From contig NZ_LKPJ01000032.1 of the NCBI RefSeq assembly GCF_001443045.1, forward strand, positions 1 to 64,000: a stretch of 64,000 nucleotides of DNA. Reading direction: 5' to 3'. The notes under the pieces are model-generated. The model was given only the letters and a program-made list of their open reading frames with translations. It did no database searches and was not told where the DNA came from. Of this stretch, positions 30,109 through 39,163 are shown one piece after another. How positions within the stretch are numbered: position 1 is the first letter of the stretch; every line of letters starts with the position of its first letter. A program made the position numbers and the translations under genes. This DNA comes from Burkholderia ambifaria (GTDB lineage Bacteria > Pseudomonadota > Gammaproteobacteria > Burkholderiales > Burkholderiaceae).

Positions 30109-30468
30109 TCACTCCCAGTCGAGGCCGCCTTTCTTCCAGATATAGGCAAAGCCCAACAGGAATTCGAGCAGAAAAATCATCATTGCGATGAAACCCGGCC
30201 AGCCGATGTCGCGGAGCGCGACGCCCCACGGAAACAGGAATGCGGTTTCGAGATCGAAGATGATGAACAGGATGGCGACGAGGTAGTACCGGACGTCGAA
30301 TTTCATCCGGGCGTCTTCAAAGGCTTCGAAGCCACACTCGTACGGTGCGTTCTTCTCGACGTCCGGCTTGTTGGGACCAAGGAGCTTGCCGATGCTGACC
30401 AGCGCTATACCTAAACCAGTGCCCACGAGGAGGAACAACAAGACGGGGTAATAGGCTGCGAGGTTCAA
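30109..30468 (-). CDS. nuoA: NADH-quinone oxidoreductase subunit A
   Basis: A 119-residue membrane subunit with three helices and the conserved loop [28 protein letters not shown], which lies near the quinone entrance. Translation begins at a TTG (30468), preceded by AGAGGA; no ATG fits the family start. As first gene of the 14-gene nuo operon, its upstream region (30469-30581) should hold the operon promoter, but I see no convincing -35/-10 pair there. Confidence 0.95.
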
Positions 30469-30581
30469 GGCAATCCTCTATCGGTTGGTTCTGAGCGTCC
30501 GGAGAATACCACTTCCGGCGGAAGGAATCATTTCGGAGTGCCTGCGATCACAAGACAATCGCAAGACACACCCCACAAATG

Positions 30582-30613
30582 AAAAATGCCAGCCACTAGA
30601 AGCGGCTGGCATT
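30582..30613 (-). terminator. Terminator after tRNA-Leu
   Basis: On the minus strand AATGCCAGCC and GGCTGGCATT form a 10-bp stem with a 9-nt loop, followed by TTT. It separates the secG/tRNA-Leu transcript from the nuo operon. Confidence 0.8.
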
Positions 30614-30622
30614 GAGTAACTT

Positions 30623-30707
30623 TGGTGCCGACGGCGAGACTCGAACTCGCACAGCTTTCGCCACTACCCCCTCAAGATAGCGTGTCTACCAATTTCACCA
30701 CGTCGGC
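30623..30707 (-). tRNA. tRNA-Leu (anticodon GAG)
   Basis: An 85-nt tRNA on the minus strand. Acceptor arms GCCGACG/CGTCGGC are followed by an encoded ACCA end. The anticodon stem CTATC/GGTAG encloses the loop TTGAGGG, giving anticodon GAG. A long class II variable arm (GTGGCGAAAGCTG region) and the T arm GCGAG-TTCGAGT-CTCGC confirm leucine identity. It follows secG, as in many proteobacteria. Confidence 0.97.
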
Positions 30708-30818
30708 ACTGCATGCAACTCGGGTTGTACTGCTCGTTTCCCGCGAATCGCTTCAAGAATTAAATTCTAACCCGAGTTCCAGATTTGTTCAACGCACAAA
30801 CGCAAAAATTTTAACTTT

Positions 30819-31205
30819 TTATTTCGGGACGTCCTGGCCCGGCGCGCTCGCAGCCGAACCCGCGGCAGCGGACGCCGCGACGGCCGGCGCCGACGCTGCG
30901 GGCGCCGATGCCGGCGCGGTCGCTGCCGCGCCGAGCACACCTGCCGACGGCGTCGACTTGTACGAACCGAGGTACGTCAGCGCGAGCGTCGCGACGAAGA
31001 AAATCGTCGCGAGAATGCCCGTCGTGCGCGACAGGAAGTTCGCGGAGCCCGTCGCGCCGAACAGGCTGCCTGACGCGCCGCTGCCGAATGCGGCGCCCAT
31101 GTCGGCACCCTTGCCGTGCTGCAGCAGCACGAGCCCGATCACACCAAGTGCAGACAGCACCTGCACGACAATAATCAGCGTCTTGAATAACAGCATCACA
31201 CCCAC
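30819..31205 (-). CDS. secG: Preprotein translocase subunit SecG
   Basis: A 128-residue inner-membrane protein with two helices (LLFKTLIIVVQVLSALGVIGLVLLQ near the N-terminus and TGILATIFFVATLALTYLG). Between them lies the cytoplasmic loop GKGADMGAAFGSGASGSLFGATGSANFLSR, diagnostic of SecG. An Ala/Pro-rich tail follows. SecG assists SecYEG and SecA in protein export. It lies between tpiA and tRNA-Leu on the minus strand. Confidence 0.96.
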   Translation of the reverse strand: MGVMLLFKTLIIVVQVLSALGVIGLVLLQHGKGADMGAAFGSGASGSLFGATGSANFLSRTTGILATIFFVATLALTYLGSYKSTPSAGVLGAAATAPASAPAASAPAVAASAAAGSAASAPGQDVPK

Positions 31206-31269
31206 CCGATTGGATCAGGCGATCCGGACCGACCGGCCGCCATCATGGTTCAATTCGATCCCGGACCGC

Positions 31270-32025
31270 TCAACGTGCGGCCCGGCAGATCGCCAGGAAA
31301 TCTTCCGCCTTCAGCGACGCGCCGCCGATCAGGCCGCCATCGATGTCCGGCTGCGCGAACAGCTCTTCCGCGTTGTCCGGCTTCACGCTGCCGCCGTACA
31401 GCACCGATACGTTCTCCGCCCCCTTAGACGCGAGACGCGCACGCAGGAACGCGTGCACATCCTGCGCCTGCGCCGACGTCGCGCTCTTGCCCGTGCCGAT
31501 CGCCCAGACCGGCTCGTACGCGACAACGATGCGTGCCGCTTCGTCAGCCGTCAGCACGGCCAGCACGGCGTCGAGCTGCGCACCGACCACCCGCTCGGTC
31601 GAGCCCGCTTCGCGCTCGTCGAGCGTCTCGCCGACGCACACGACGGGCGTGAGGCCAGCCGCGAGCGCGCGTTGCGCTTTCGCAGCGACGGTCTCGTTGC
31701 GCTCGCCGTGATATGCGCGACGCTCCGAGTGACCGACGATCGCATAGTGCGCGCCGAATTCCGCCACCATCGCGGCCGCGACTTCGCCGGTGAACGCGCC
31801 CTGCTCGTGCGCGGACACGTCCTGCGCGCCGAACACGACACGGCTGCCGCCGAGCTGCGCCTGAACCTGCGCGAGGTACGGGAACGGCACGCACACGCCG
31901 ATCGACGTTTCAGCCGCCACCGCGCCCGCGCCCTGCACCACTTCGTTCAGCAACGCCTGGTTGCCGGCCAGCCGGCCGTGCATCTTCCAGTTGCCGATCA
32001 CTCGCTTTGTTCGTTGTTTCGACAT
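31270..32025 (-). CDS. tpiA: Triosephosphate isomerase
   Basis: A 251-residue TIM barrel that interconverts dihydroxyacetone phosphate and glyceraldehyde 3-phosphate in glycolysis. Active-site residues are the Lys in GNWKMHG, the His in IVGHSERR and the Glu in [14 protein letters not shown]; the phosphate loop [12 protein letters not shown] is also present. It is 64 bp upstream of secG and probably co-transcribed. Upstream, 32026-32166 contains no gene. Confidence 0.97.
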   Translation of the reverse strand: MSKQRTKRVIGNWKMHGRLAGNQALLNEVVQGAGAVAAETSIGVCVPFPYLAQVQAQLGGSRVVFGAQDVSAHEQGAFTGEVAAAMVAEFGAHYAIVGHSERRAYHGERNETVAAKAQRALAAGLTPVVCVGETLDEREAGSTERVVGAQLDAVLAVLTADEAARIVVAYEPVWAIGTGKSATSAQAQDVHAFLRARLASKGAENVSVLYGGSVKPDNAEELFAQPDIDGGLIGGASLKAEDFLAICRAAR

Positions 32026-32166
32026 CGTGTCTGTCTCGTCACTATCTTGTCATTGACGCACCGAAAACCGGCCGTCAGGTTGGATCTGGCGAAGCAAACC
32101 CGCGATTTTACTGCGCGCGGCTTGAACCGGTCAAACCGCGCATGTCAAGCCCGGCCGCACGGACCG

Positions 32167-33186
32167 TCAGGCGGTCGTACCCCAATCGAGCACGATCTTG
32201 CCGATGTGCTCGCCGCTTTCCATCAGCGCATGTGCCTGAGCGGCGTCGCCGGCCGGCAGCACGCGGTAGATGACGGGCTTGATGCGGCCGTCCGCGAGCA
32301 GCGGCCACACGCGCGCCTTCAGCTGCGCGGCGATGCGCGCCTTGAACTCGACCGGACGCGGACGCAGCGTCGAGCCTGTCACCGTCAGCCTGCGGCGCAG
32401 GATCTCGTTCAGGTTGACCTCGGCCTTCGCGCCGCCGAGCAGCGCGATCAGCACGAGACGGCCGCCATCCGCCAGGGCGGACAGTTCGCGCGGCACGTAC
32501 GAGCCCGCAACCATGTCGAGGATCACGTCGACACCGCGATCGTGCGTCAGCGACTTGACGACCTCGACGAAGTCCTCGGTCTTGTAGTTGATTGCACGCT
32601 CGGCACCAAGTGCCTCGCATGCGCGGCATTTGTCGGCACTCCCTGCCGTCGCGAACACGCGAAAACCGAGCGCGTGAGCGATCTGAATCGCCGTCACGCC
32701 GATCCCGCTCGAGCCACCCTGCACGAGCAGCGTTTCCTGCTCGCCACCCTCGCCCGCGCCGAGCAACGCACGGTCAAACACGTTACTCCATACGGTGAAG
32801 AACGTTTCGGGCAACGACGCAGCTTCGATGTCGGTCAGCCCATCGGGCACCGGCAGGCATTGCGGCAGCGGCGCGACTGCATATTCCGCGTAGCCGCCGC
32901 CCGCGAGCAAGGCGCAGACGCGATCGCCGAGTTTCAGGCCGAACGGGTTAAGCGCGGCATCCGACAGGTCGCCGCCGACGATCTCGCCCGCGACCTCGAG
33001 GCCCGGCAGATCGGAAGCGCCCGGCGGCGGCGCATACGCGCCCTTGCGCTGGAAGACGTCCGGCCGGTTCACGCCGGAAGCCGCCACCTTGATCAGCACT
33101 TCGCCGCGCTTCGGCTCGGGGCGCGGACGCTCCGCGAGCTTCAGCACGTCGGGGGCGCCGAATTCGGTGATTTCGATGGCTTTCAT
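32167..33186 (-). CDS. NAD(P)H:quinone oxidoreductase, PIG3/zeta-crystallin type
   Basis: A 339-residue medium-chain reductase without zinc ligands. It has an N-terminal GroES-like domain (NRPDVFQRKGAYAPPPGASDLPGLEVAGE) and a Rossmann domain with the nucleotide loop VQGGSSGIGVTAIQIA. Close relatives (TP53I3/PIG3, QorA) reduce quinones by one or two electrons using NADPH. Its 5' region contains an 11-G homopolymer about 25 bp before the start, a possible switch for expression. GGAG precedes the ATG. Confidence 0.92.
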   Translation of the reverse strand: MKAIEITEFGAPDVLKLAERPRPEPKRGEVLIKVAASGVNRPDVFQRKGAYAPPPGASDLPGLEVAGEIVGGDLSDAALNPFGLKLGDRVCALLAGGGYAEYAVAPLPQCLPVPDGLTDIEAASLPETFFTVWSNVFDRALLGAGEGGEQETLLVQGGSSGIGVTAIQIAHALGFRVFATAGSADKCRACEALGAERAINYKTEDFVEVVKSLTHDRGVDVILDMVAGSYVPRELSALADGGRLVLIALLGGAKAEVNLNEILRRRLTVTGSTLRPRPVEFKARIAAQLKARVWPLLADGRIKPVIYRVLPAGDAAQAHALMESGEHIGKIVLDWGTTA

Positions 33187-33210
33187 GGTGGTCGCTCCAG
33201 GATCGGAATC

Positions 33211-33221
33211 GGGGGGGGGGG
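33211..33221 (-). repeat. 11-bp G/C homopolymer upstream of quinone oxidoreductase
   Basis: Eleven consecutive G on the plus strand (C on the coding strand) end about 24 bp before the start codon of the oxidoreductase gene, upstream of its GGAG. Tracts of this length are prone to slipped-strand length change. Confidence 0.85.
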
Positions 33222-33282
33222 CGCACCCGTGTGCGACACGGGTGCCTCGCCGGCGCTGCTGCGCCGCACAACGATGCTACAG

Positions 33283-33319
33283 AAAAAACGGCCGGCGCGC
33301 TTTCGCACTGCCGGCCGTT
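33283..33319 (-). terminator. Terminator after pnp
   Basis: On the minus strand AACGGCCGGC and GCCGGCCGTT form a 10-bp stem, followed by TTTTTT, 16 bp beyond the pnp stop codon. Confidence 0.88.
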
Positions 33320-33334
33320 CTCACACCTGCCCGC

Positions 33335-35482
33335 TTACTGCTGCGGCGGTGTATCCGACTGCGACGCCGCCGCTGCTTCATTCAGCAACGCCTTCGCCGA
33401 CAGACGCACGCGACCCTTTTCGTCCGTCTGGATGACCTTGACCTTCACTTGCTGGCCTTCCTTCAGGTAGTCGTTGATGTCCTTCACACGCTCGTTGACG
33501 ATTTCCGAGATATGCAGCAGGCCGTCCTTGCCCGGCAGCAGGTTCACGATCGCGCCGAAATCGAGCAGCTTGAGCACCGTGCCTTCGTACACCTGGCCGA
33601 CCTCGATCTCGGCCGTGATTTGCTCGATGCGCTTCTTCGCTTCGGCCATGCCTTCGCTGTTCGTGCTCGCGATCGTCACGACGCCGTCATCCGAGATGTC
33701 GATGGTCGTGCCGGTTTCTTCCGTCAGCCCGCGGATCACCGAACCGCCCTTGCCGATCACGTCGCGGATCTTTTCCGGGTTGATCTTGATCGTGATCATG
33801 CGCGGCGCGAATTCCGACAGTTGCGTGTTCGCACCCGAGACCGCCGACGTCATCTTGCCGAGGATGTGCATGCGGCCTTCCTTCGCCTGCGCGAGCGCGA
33901 CCTGCATGATTTCCTTCGTGATGCCCTGGATCTTGATGTCCATCTGCAGCGCCGTCACGCCTTGCTCGGTGCCGGCCACCTTGAAGTCCATATCGCCGAG
34001 GTGATCTTCGTCGCCGAGGATGTCCGTCAGCACCGCGAACTTGTTGCCTTCGAGGATCAGGCCCATCGCGATACCCGCGACATGCGCCTTCATCGGCACG
34101 CCGGCGTCCATCAGCGCGAGGCAGCCGCCGCAGACCGATGCCATCGACGACGAACCGTTCGATTCGGTGATTTCCGACACGACGCGGATCGAGTAGCCGA
34201 ATTCGTCGGCGCTCGGCAGGCACTTGACCAGCGCACGCTTCGCGAGACGGCCGTGGCCGATTTCGCGACGCTTCGGCGAGCCGACGCGGCCCGTTTCGCC
34301 GGTCGCGAACGGGGGCATGTTGTAGTGGAGCATGAAGCGCTCGCGATATTCGCCTTCGAGCGCGTCGATGATCTGCTCGTCGCCCTTCGTGCCGAGCGTC
34401 GCGACGACGAGCGCCTGCGTTTCGCCGCGCGTGAACAGCGCCGAACCGTGGGTGCGCGGCAGCACGCCGGTGCGGATCTCGATCGGACGCACGGTGCGCG
34501 TGTCGCGACCGTCGATGCGCGGCTCGCCGTTCAGGATCTGCGAACGGACGATCTTCGCTTCGATGTCGAACAGGACGTTGCCGACGGTAGCCTTGTCGGC
34601 CGCGACCGTGCCGGCCGCCAGCGCGTCTTCCTCAAGCTTCGCCGAGGTCGCCGCGTAGACTTCCTTCAGCTTCGTCGAACGCGCTTGCTTGTCGCGCAAC
34701 TGGTAAGCGGCGAGCAGGTCGCCGTGCGCCAGTTCCGTCACGCGCGCGATCAGCGCCTCGTTCTTCGGTGCCGGCTGCCAGTCCCACTCGGGCTTGCCGC
34801 CTTCGCGCACGAGTTCGTGGATCGCGTCGATCGCCGTCTGCATCTGCTCGTGGCCGAACACGACCGCGCCCAGCATCACGTCTTCCGGCAGTTGGTCGGC
34901 TTCCGATTCGACCATCAGCACCGCGCGTTCCGTACCGGCGACGACGAGGTCGAGGCTCGATGCCTTGATCTGGTCACGCGTCGGGTTCAGCACGTACGCG
35001 TTGTCGATGTATGCAACGCGCGCGGCACCGACCGGGCCGTTGAACGGCAGGCCCGACACGGCGAGCGCGGCCGACGCACCGATCAGCGCGGGGATGTCCG
35101 CCGGGATTTCCGGGTTCACGGACAGCACGTGGATCACGACCTGCACTTCGTTGTAGAAGCCTTCCGGGAACAGCGGACGCAGCGGACGGTCGATCAGGCG
35201 CGACGTCAGCGTCTCGTGTTCCGACGGACGGCCTTCGCGGCGGAAGAAGCCGCCCGGGATCTTGCCGGCCGAGTAAGTCTTCTCGAGGTAGTCGACGGTC
35301 AGCGGGAAGAAATCCTGGCCCGGCTTCGCCGACTTCGCGCCGACGACGGTTGCCAGCACGACGGTGTCTTCCACGTCGACGATCACGGCACCGCTCGCCT
35401 GGCGGGCGACTTCACCGGTTTCGAGGCGCACCTTGTGCTGGCCCCACTGGAATTCCTTCACGACCTTGTTGAACATGGACAT
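33335..35482 (-). CDS. pnp: Polyribonucleotide nucleotidyltransferase (PNPase)
   Basis: A 715-residue phosphorolytic 3'-5' exoribonuclease, part of the RNA degradosome. The domain order is RNase PH-like core 1 (1-150), an alpha-helical linker, RNase PH core 2 (about 310-550, with [16 protein letters not shown] and [15 protein letters not shown]), KH ([11 protein letters not shown]) and S1 ([21 protein letters not shown]). The frame is open to 35527, but ATG 35482 has an AAAGGAG site. It lies downstream of rpsO; a terminator and a long leader hairpin between them suggest both read-through and post-transcriptional control. Confidence 0.96.
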   Translation of the reverse strand: MSMFNKVVKEFQWGQHKVRLETGEVARQASGAVIVDVEDTVVLATVVGAKSAKPGQDFFPLTVDYLEKTYSAGKIPGGFFRREGRPSEHETLTSRLIDRPLRPLFPEGFYNEVQVVIHVLSVNPEIPADIPALIGASAALAVSGLPFNGPVGAARVAYIDNAYVLNPTRDQIKASSLDLVVAGTERAVLMVESEADQLPEDVMLGAVVFGHEQMQTAIDAIHELVREGGKPEWDWQPAPKNEALIARVTELAHGDLLAAYQLRDKQARSTKLKEVYAATSAKLEEDALAAGTVAADKATVGNVLFDIEAKIVRSQILNGEPRIDGRDTRTVRPIEIRTGVLPRTHGSALFTRGETQALVVATLGTKGDEQIIDALEGEYRERFMLHYNMPPFATGETGRVGSPKRREIGHGRLAKRALVKCLPSADEFGYSIRVVSEITESNGSSSMASVCGGCLALMDAGVPMKAHVAGIAMGLILEGNKFAVLTDILGDEDHLGDMDFKVAGTEQGVTALQMDIKIQGITKEIMQVALAQAKEGRMHILGKMTSAVSGANTQLSEFAPRMITIKINPEKIRDVIGKGGSVIRGLTEETGTTIDISDDGVVTIASTNSEGMAEAKKRIEQITAEIEVGQVYEGTVLKLLDFGAIVNLLPGKDGLLHISEIVNERVKDINDYLKEGQQVKVKVIQTDEKGRVRLSAKALLNEAAAASQSDTPPQQ

Positions 35483-35581
35483 GGTTGCTCCTTTGAATTC
35501 ATTCATTTCATTCGCCGTACGGGCCATCCCGCGCGGCGGCGTCCCGACCGAATCACCCGGAGCAAGGTGTGTTTTTTATGC

Positions 35582-35620
35582 CATTCCAGCGCGGCGCTCG
35601 TCGAGCGGCGCGCTGGAATG
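35582..35620 (-). promoter_or_regulatory. pnp leader hairpin, possible RNase III site
   Basis: An 18-nt arm and its partner pair at 17 of 18 positions (one C-C mismatch) around a GAC loop, 99 nt upstream of the pnp start. The minus-strand 3' side is followed by A-rich, not T-rich, sequence, so it is not a rho-independent terminator. In E. coli a comparable leader stem is cut by RNase III and lets PNPase repress itself; the same role here is inferred. Confidence 0.55.
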
Positions 35621-35712
35621 ACACAAATCCCGACCCCGGCATCAGCCGTTCCGGCAGCCGGCATCCACGTGCCGGACAACCTGCGGTGCGCGTGACGCTA
35701 CGCACCGCGCAA

Positions 35713-35748
35713 AACAAAATGCCTGCATCAGCGGACTGACACAGGCAT
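35713..35748 (-). terminator. rpsO terminator
   Basis: On the minus strand ATGCCTG-TGTCAG pairs with CTGATG-CAGGCAT (two wobbles) around TCCG, followed by TTTGTTTT. It lies 24 bp after the rpsO stop. Confidence 0.82.
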
Positions 35749-35771
35749 CTTGCTGGCGGCAATCGCCTCGA

Positions 35772-36041
35772 TTACTTACGCAGACCCAGCTTCTCGATCA
35801 GCGCGCGGTAACGGTCGGCATCCTTGCCCTTGAGGTAGTCGAGCAGCTTGCGGCGGCGGCTCACCATGCGCAGCAGGCCGCGGCGGCTGTGGTGATCCTT
35901 CGCGTGGGTCTTGAAGTGACCCGTCAGTTCGACGATACGTGCGGTCAGCAGTGCGACCTGAACTTCGGGCGAACCCGTGTCGTTGGTGCCGCGGGCGAAC
36001 TGAGCAACGACTTCCGACTTCTTGATATCTGCAACAGACAT
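35772..36041 (-). CDS. rpsO: 30S ribosomal protein S15
   Basis: An 89-residue primary 16S-binding protein of the small subunit. It shows the S15 signature [36 protein letters not shown] and [14 protein letters not shown]. The length is exactly typical. It lies upstream of pnp as in E. coli. An extended -10 promoter is at 36125-36133, and a short leader hairpin (36082-36104) could be the site of S15 autoregulation. Confidence 0.97.
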   Translation of the reverse strand: MSVADIKKSEVVAQFARGTNDTGSPEVQVALLTARIVELTGHFKTHAKDHHSRRGLLRMVSRRRKLLDYLKGKDADRYRALIEKLGLRK

Positions 36042-36124
36042 GTGATTTCCTTGGTTTCCTACTTGCTAACTGTACACAGGCGGACACGGAAGAAAGGCCG
36101 TGCCGTGACTTACAACCGGCGGGC

Positions 36125-36133
36125 ATTGTAGCA
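36125..36133 (-). promoter_or_regulatory. Extended -10 promoter of rpsO
   Basis: The minus strand reads TGC-TACAAT, an extended -10, about 85 bp upstream of the rpsO start. No good -35 is visible 17 bp upstream, as is common for extended -10 promoters. Confidence 0.5.
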
Positions 36134-36162
36134 CAACTGCACGCCGTTCCTACCGCCTCCTG

Positions 36163-37422
36163 TCACGGACGCGTCATCGAGCACGTCGACGGCATCTGCG
36201 TGCGCTGCGCGGGCACCGCGAGGACCGTCCGGAAGCCGTAGCCGGAGCCCTCGTTGTCGAAGCGCACGCCGGGCGTGCCGACCTTGTCCATTTCCATCAC
36301 GTAAAGGGGCTGGATCAACTGGTGATCCTGCGCGCGCATGGTCGACGCGTGAAAGCCGTCGTCGAACGACAGCCCCTCCAGCGCGCGCGCCACCGCAACG
36401 GGGTCGGTCGAGCCGGCTCGGGTCATCGCCGCCGCGAGCATCTCGACCATCAAGCTCATGCGCCGCACCGGATAGTCGTCCTGGGCCGCGGGAAAACGGG
36501 TTCGGAACGCGCGGTAGAACGCGTCCGACTTCGCGCCGCCCGCGTTAGGATGCCAGTCCGCGACGGCGATCACCCGCCCGACGCCCGCGTCGCCGAGCGC
36601 GGCCGGCGCGCCGAGGCTGTTGCCGTAGAACGTATAGAACTTCGCGTTCAGTCCCTGCTCGCGCGCCGCCTTCACGAGCAGCGTGAGATCGTTGCCCCAG
36701 TTGCCGGTCACGATAGCGTCCGCGCCGCTCGCCCGGATCTTCGCGACGTACGGCGAGAAATCCTTGATGCGACCGATCGGGTGGAATTCGTCGCCGGCGA
36801 TCTTCACGTCGGGGCGCCGTTCGGCCAGCGCCTGCCGCGCGAGCGTGCTGACGTCGTGGCCGAAGCTGTAGTCCTGGTTCAGCAAGTAGACCTTGCGCAG
36901 CGCGCGATCGCGCGCCATCACGTCCGCCAGCGCCGCCATGCGCATCCCCGCGTGCGCGTCGAAGCGGAAATGCCAGAAGCTGCAGCGCGCGCCCGTCAGC
37001 GCCGGATCGTCGGCCGAATAGTTGAGGAACAGCATCCGGCCGTCCGGATTGCGCGCGTTCAGCTTGTCGAGCGCCGCGACGAGCGCGGCCGCGACGGCCG
37101 AGCTGTTGCCCTGCGTGACGAAGCCGATACGCCGGTCCGCCGCCGCGCGCAACTGCACGAGCGCCTCTTCCGGGCTACCCTTGCTGTCGAGCACGACGAG
37201 TTCGAGTGGATGTGCGCCGTCGCGCAGCTTCACGCCGCCCGCCGCATTGACCTGTTCGACGCCGAAGCGCAGGTTGCGCTCGACCGCCGCGCCCGCATTC
37301 GCGAACGGGCCCGACATTCCCTCGATCAGCGCGATCCGCACCGGCTCGCCTGCCGCGAACGCGGACGACGCCAGCATCCACCCGGCGCTCAATGCGAGCG
37401 CGCACCGTTTCCACAGTTGCAT
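36163..37422 (-). CDS. Branched-chain-type ABC transporter substrate-binding protein
   Basis: A 419-residue periplasmic protein with a signal peptide (MQLWKRCALALSAGWMLASSAFAA). The Peripla_BP_6 (LivJ-like) fold begins RIALIEGMSGPFANAGAAVERNLRFGVEQVNAAGG. No permease or ATPase genes lie nearby, so it is an orphan binding protein whose ligand (branched-chain amino acid, amide or aromatic acid) cannot be read from the sequence. Many orphan members serve several transporters. It is the last gene on its strand before the rpsO promoter. Confidence 0.87.
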   Translation of the reverse strand: MQLWKRCALALSAGWMLASSAFAAGEPVRIALIEGMSGPFANAGAAVERNLRFGVEQVNAAGGVKLRDGAHPLELVVLDSKGSPEEALVQLRAAADRRIGFVTQGNSSAVAAALVAALDKLNARNPDGRMLFLNYSADDPALTGARCSFWHFRFDAHAGMRMAALADVMARDRALRKVYLLNQDYSFGHDVSTLARQALAERRPDVKIAGDEFHPIGRIKDFSPYVAKIRASGADAIVTGNWGNDLTLLVKAAREQGLNAKFYTFYGNSLGAPAALGDAGVGRVIAVADWHPNAGGAKSDAFYRAFRTRFPAAQDDYPVRRMSLMVEMLAAAMTRAGSTDPVAVARALEGLSFDDGFHASTMRAQDHQLIQPLYVMEMDKVGTPGVRFDNEGSGYGFRTVLAVPAQRTQMPSTCSMTRP

Positions 37423-37612
37423 CGGCTACCTGCCCTTCAATCTGCCCGAGAAGCGCGGATCATAGGCCGCGCTTGCGGCCGGCCGCAAGCGCGGCGCGAC
37501 ACCGCGCCCCGACGGCGCACTGCCGGCGATCCGTACCGATTTTTTCGGCACGATGCGCCGGCGCACGCCGTCCGTGATACAACTGAACGGTTAGAGAGTT
37601 CTGGAGAATCCC

Positions 37613-38125
37613 ATGCGCATTTGCATTCCCGTGCGCCTGCCGGTGCTGGCCGCCTGTGCGGCAGCGCTGCTCGCCGGCTGCGCGCAACCGTGGCAGCAAT
37701 ACCAGGCCGGCCAGGATGAGTCGGCGATCGTCGCGCGCATGGGCCCGCCGCGCGAGATCTACGACCTGCCCGGCGGCGGCAAGCGCCTGATGTGGCCGAC
37801 CCAGCCGATGGGTGAGATCACCGTCGCGGCCGACGTCGACGCGGCCCACCGGATCGTCAACGTGCGCCAGGTGCTGCAGCCGAGCGAGTTCTATCGCGCG
37901 GAAATCGGCAAGTGGACCAAGACCGACGTACTCGTCAATTTCGGCCGCCCGGTCGAGACGTCCTACTTCCCGCTGATGAAGCGCGAGGTGTGGACCTACC
38001 GCTACCTCGAGGACAACGTCTGGTACATGATGTACAGCTTCTACTTCGACCCGCAGGGCATCCTGCGCACCACGCAGAAAACGCCCGATCCGCTGCACGA
38101 TCCCGACCGCCGCAACCTGTTCTGA
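37613..38125 (+). CDS. Putative lipoprotein, SmpA/BamE-like
   Basis: A 170-residue protein with a lipoprotein signal peptide; the lipobox LLAGC makes Cys21 the likely lipidated residue. Two repeats of the SmpA/BamE type follow: ARMGPPREIYDLPGGGKRLMWP and VNFGRPVETSYFPLMKREVWTYRY, each a 'GxP ... W/Y' unit. BamE-like repeats bind outer-membrane assembly partners or phosphatidylglycerol, but this is not the true BamE. GGAGAATCCC precedes the start, and a strong terminator follows. It is divergent from the binding-protein gene. Confidence 0.78.
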   Translation: MRICIPVRLPVLAACAAALLAGCAQPWQQYQAGQDESAIVARMGPPREIYDLPGGGKRLMWPTQPMGEITVAADVDAAHRIVNVRQVLQPSEFYRAEIGKWTKTDVLVNFGRPVETSYFPLMKREVWTYRYLEDNVWYMMYSFYFDPQGILRTTQKTPDPLHDPDRRNLF

Positions 38126-38154
38126 CCGATTACGCATTTACGCGCAATTTCCAC

Positions 38155-38197
38155 AATGGCCATTCACGAATTATTGCGTGAATGGCCATTTCATTTT
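38155..38197 (+). terminator. Terminator after lipoprotein gene
   Basis: AATGGCCATTCACG (38155-38168) and its exact complement (38177-38190) form a 14-bp stem with an 8-nt loop, followed by TCATTTTT. Confidence 0.88.
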
Positions 38198-38481
38198 TCT
38201 GCTATCGAATTAATTCTAAAAATCAGCGGAAATCTTTTCCGAGAGACGATACTTCGGACCAGTACAACGACCCGAAACCCCGTACGTGTAGTACATGTCA
38301 TGCCTTGCATTGGTGCAGTCGATGCACCGCCCCGGTTTAATTTGAAACAATTTGTTTCGGCACATCCAAAGCGCTAGGGCATACCCCTAATATCGGTCGA
38401 AATCGAACCTTTCAATCTAGAAAGCATGTAATTGCGCTATTCCGTTTGATATTCGTTTGACCTGATCAGAAAGGAGTCCTT
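38198..38481 (+). promoter_or_regulatory. AT-rich intergenic region with dyad upstream of carbonic anhydrase
   Basis: This 284-bp stretch is visibly more AT-rich than its surroundings and carries no gene. It contains the dyad GAAACA-ATT-TGTTTC (38344-38358), which could be an operator, and the inverted motif TAGGGCATACCCCTA (38375-38389). AAAGGAG (38470-38476) is the ribosome-binding site of the carbonic anhydrase. No convincing -35/-10 pair stands out. Confidence 0.45.
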
Positions 38482-39123
38482 ATGAACCGCCCCAAGAGCA
38501 TGCTGGTTGCCAACATTGCCTGGGCCCGCGAGACGCACGAACACACGCCCGGCTTCTTCGACGCGCTTGCGCGCGGTCAGAATCCTCGCGTGCTGTGGAT
38601 CGGCTGCGCCGACAGCCGGGTGCCGGCCGAAACCATCACGCACTGCGCGCCCGGCGAGCTGTTCGTCCATCGCAACATCGCGAACCTGTTCCATCCCGAC
38701 GACGACAATTCCGCCAGCGTGCTCGAGTACGCCGTGCGCGTGCTCGAAGTCGACCACGTGATCGTGTGCGGCCACTACGGGTGCGGCGGCGTGCGCGCGT
38801 CGCTGCTGCCGCCGCCCGCCGACCTGCCGCACGTCGCACGCCGGATCTCACCGCTCTGCGCGCTCGCGCGGCGCCATCGCGACACGCTCGACGGGCTCGG
38901 CGAGACGGCCGCCGCCGACCGTCTCGCCGAGCTGAACGTGCTCGAGCAAGTGCGGCTGCTACGCGCTTCTCCAATCGTGCGCAATCGTGAGCGGCCGCCG
39001 CTCGTGCACGGCTGGATCTTTTCCCTTGCCGACGGTCGCCTGCAGGAACTCGACTCCGGCTACACGGCACCGCGGGCCGAAGCCGAACCGGAGCATGCCG
39101 CCACGGCCGCTGCACTCGGCTAA
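38482..39123 (+). CDS. Beta-class carbonic anhydrase
   Basis: A 213-residue zinc enzyme that interconverts CO2 and bicarbonate. Zinc ligands are Cys42, His98 and Cys101, with the Asp44-Arg46 dyad (GCADSRV and CGHYGCGGVRA). AKGG-like and GWIFSLADGRLQEL segments are typical of the Can/CynT group. It is cytoplasmic. It lies 40 bp upstream of a SulP-family transporter with a bicarbonate-transporter-like layout, so it probably handles the imported or produced bicarbonate. Confidence 0.94.
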   Translation: MNRPKSMLVANIAWARETHEHTPGFFDALARGQNPRVLWIGCADSRVPAETITHCAPGELFVHRNIANLFHPDDDNSASVLEYAVRVLEVDHVIVCGHYGCGGVRASLLPPPADLPHVARRISPLCALARRHRDTLDGLGETAAADRLAELNVLEQVRLLRASPIVRNRERPPLVHGWIFSLADGRLQELDSGYTAPRAEAEPEHAATAAALG

Positions 39124-39163
39124 CCCGCGCCCTACCCCAACGCCCACGAAATCACCCCAAAAC

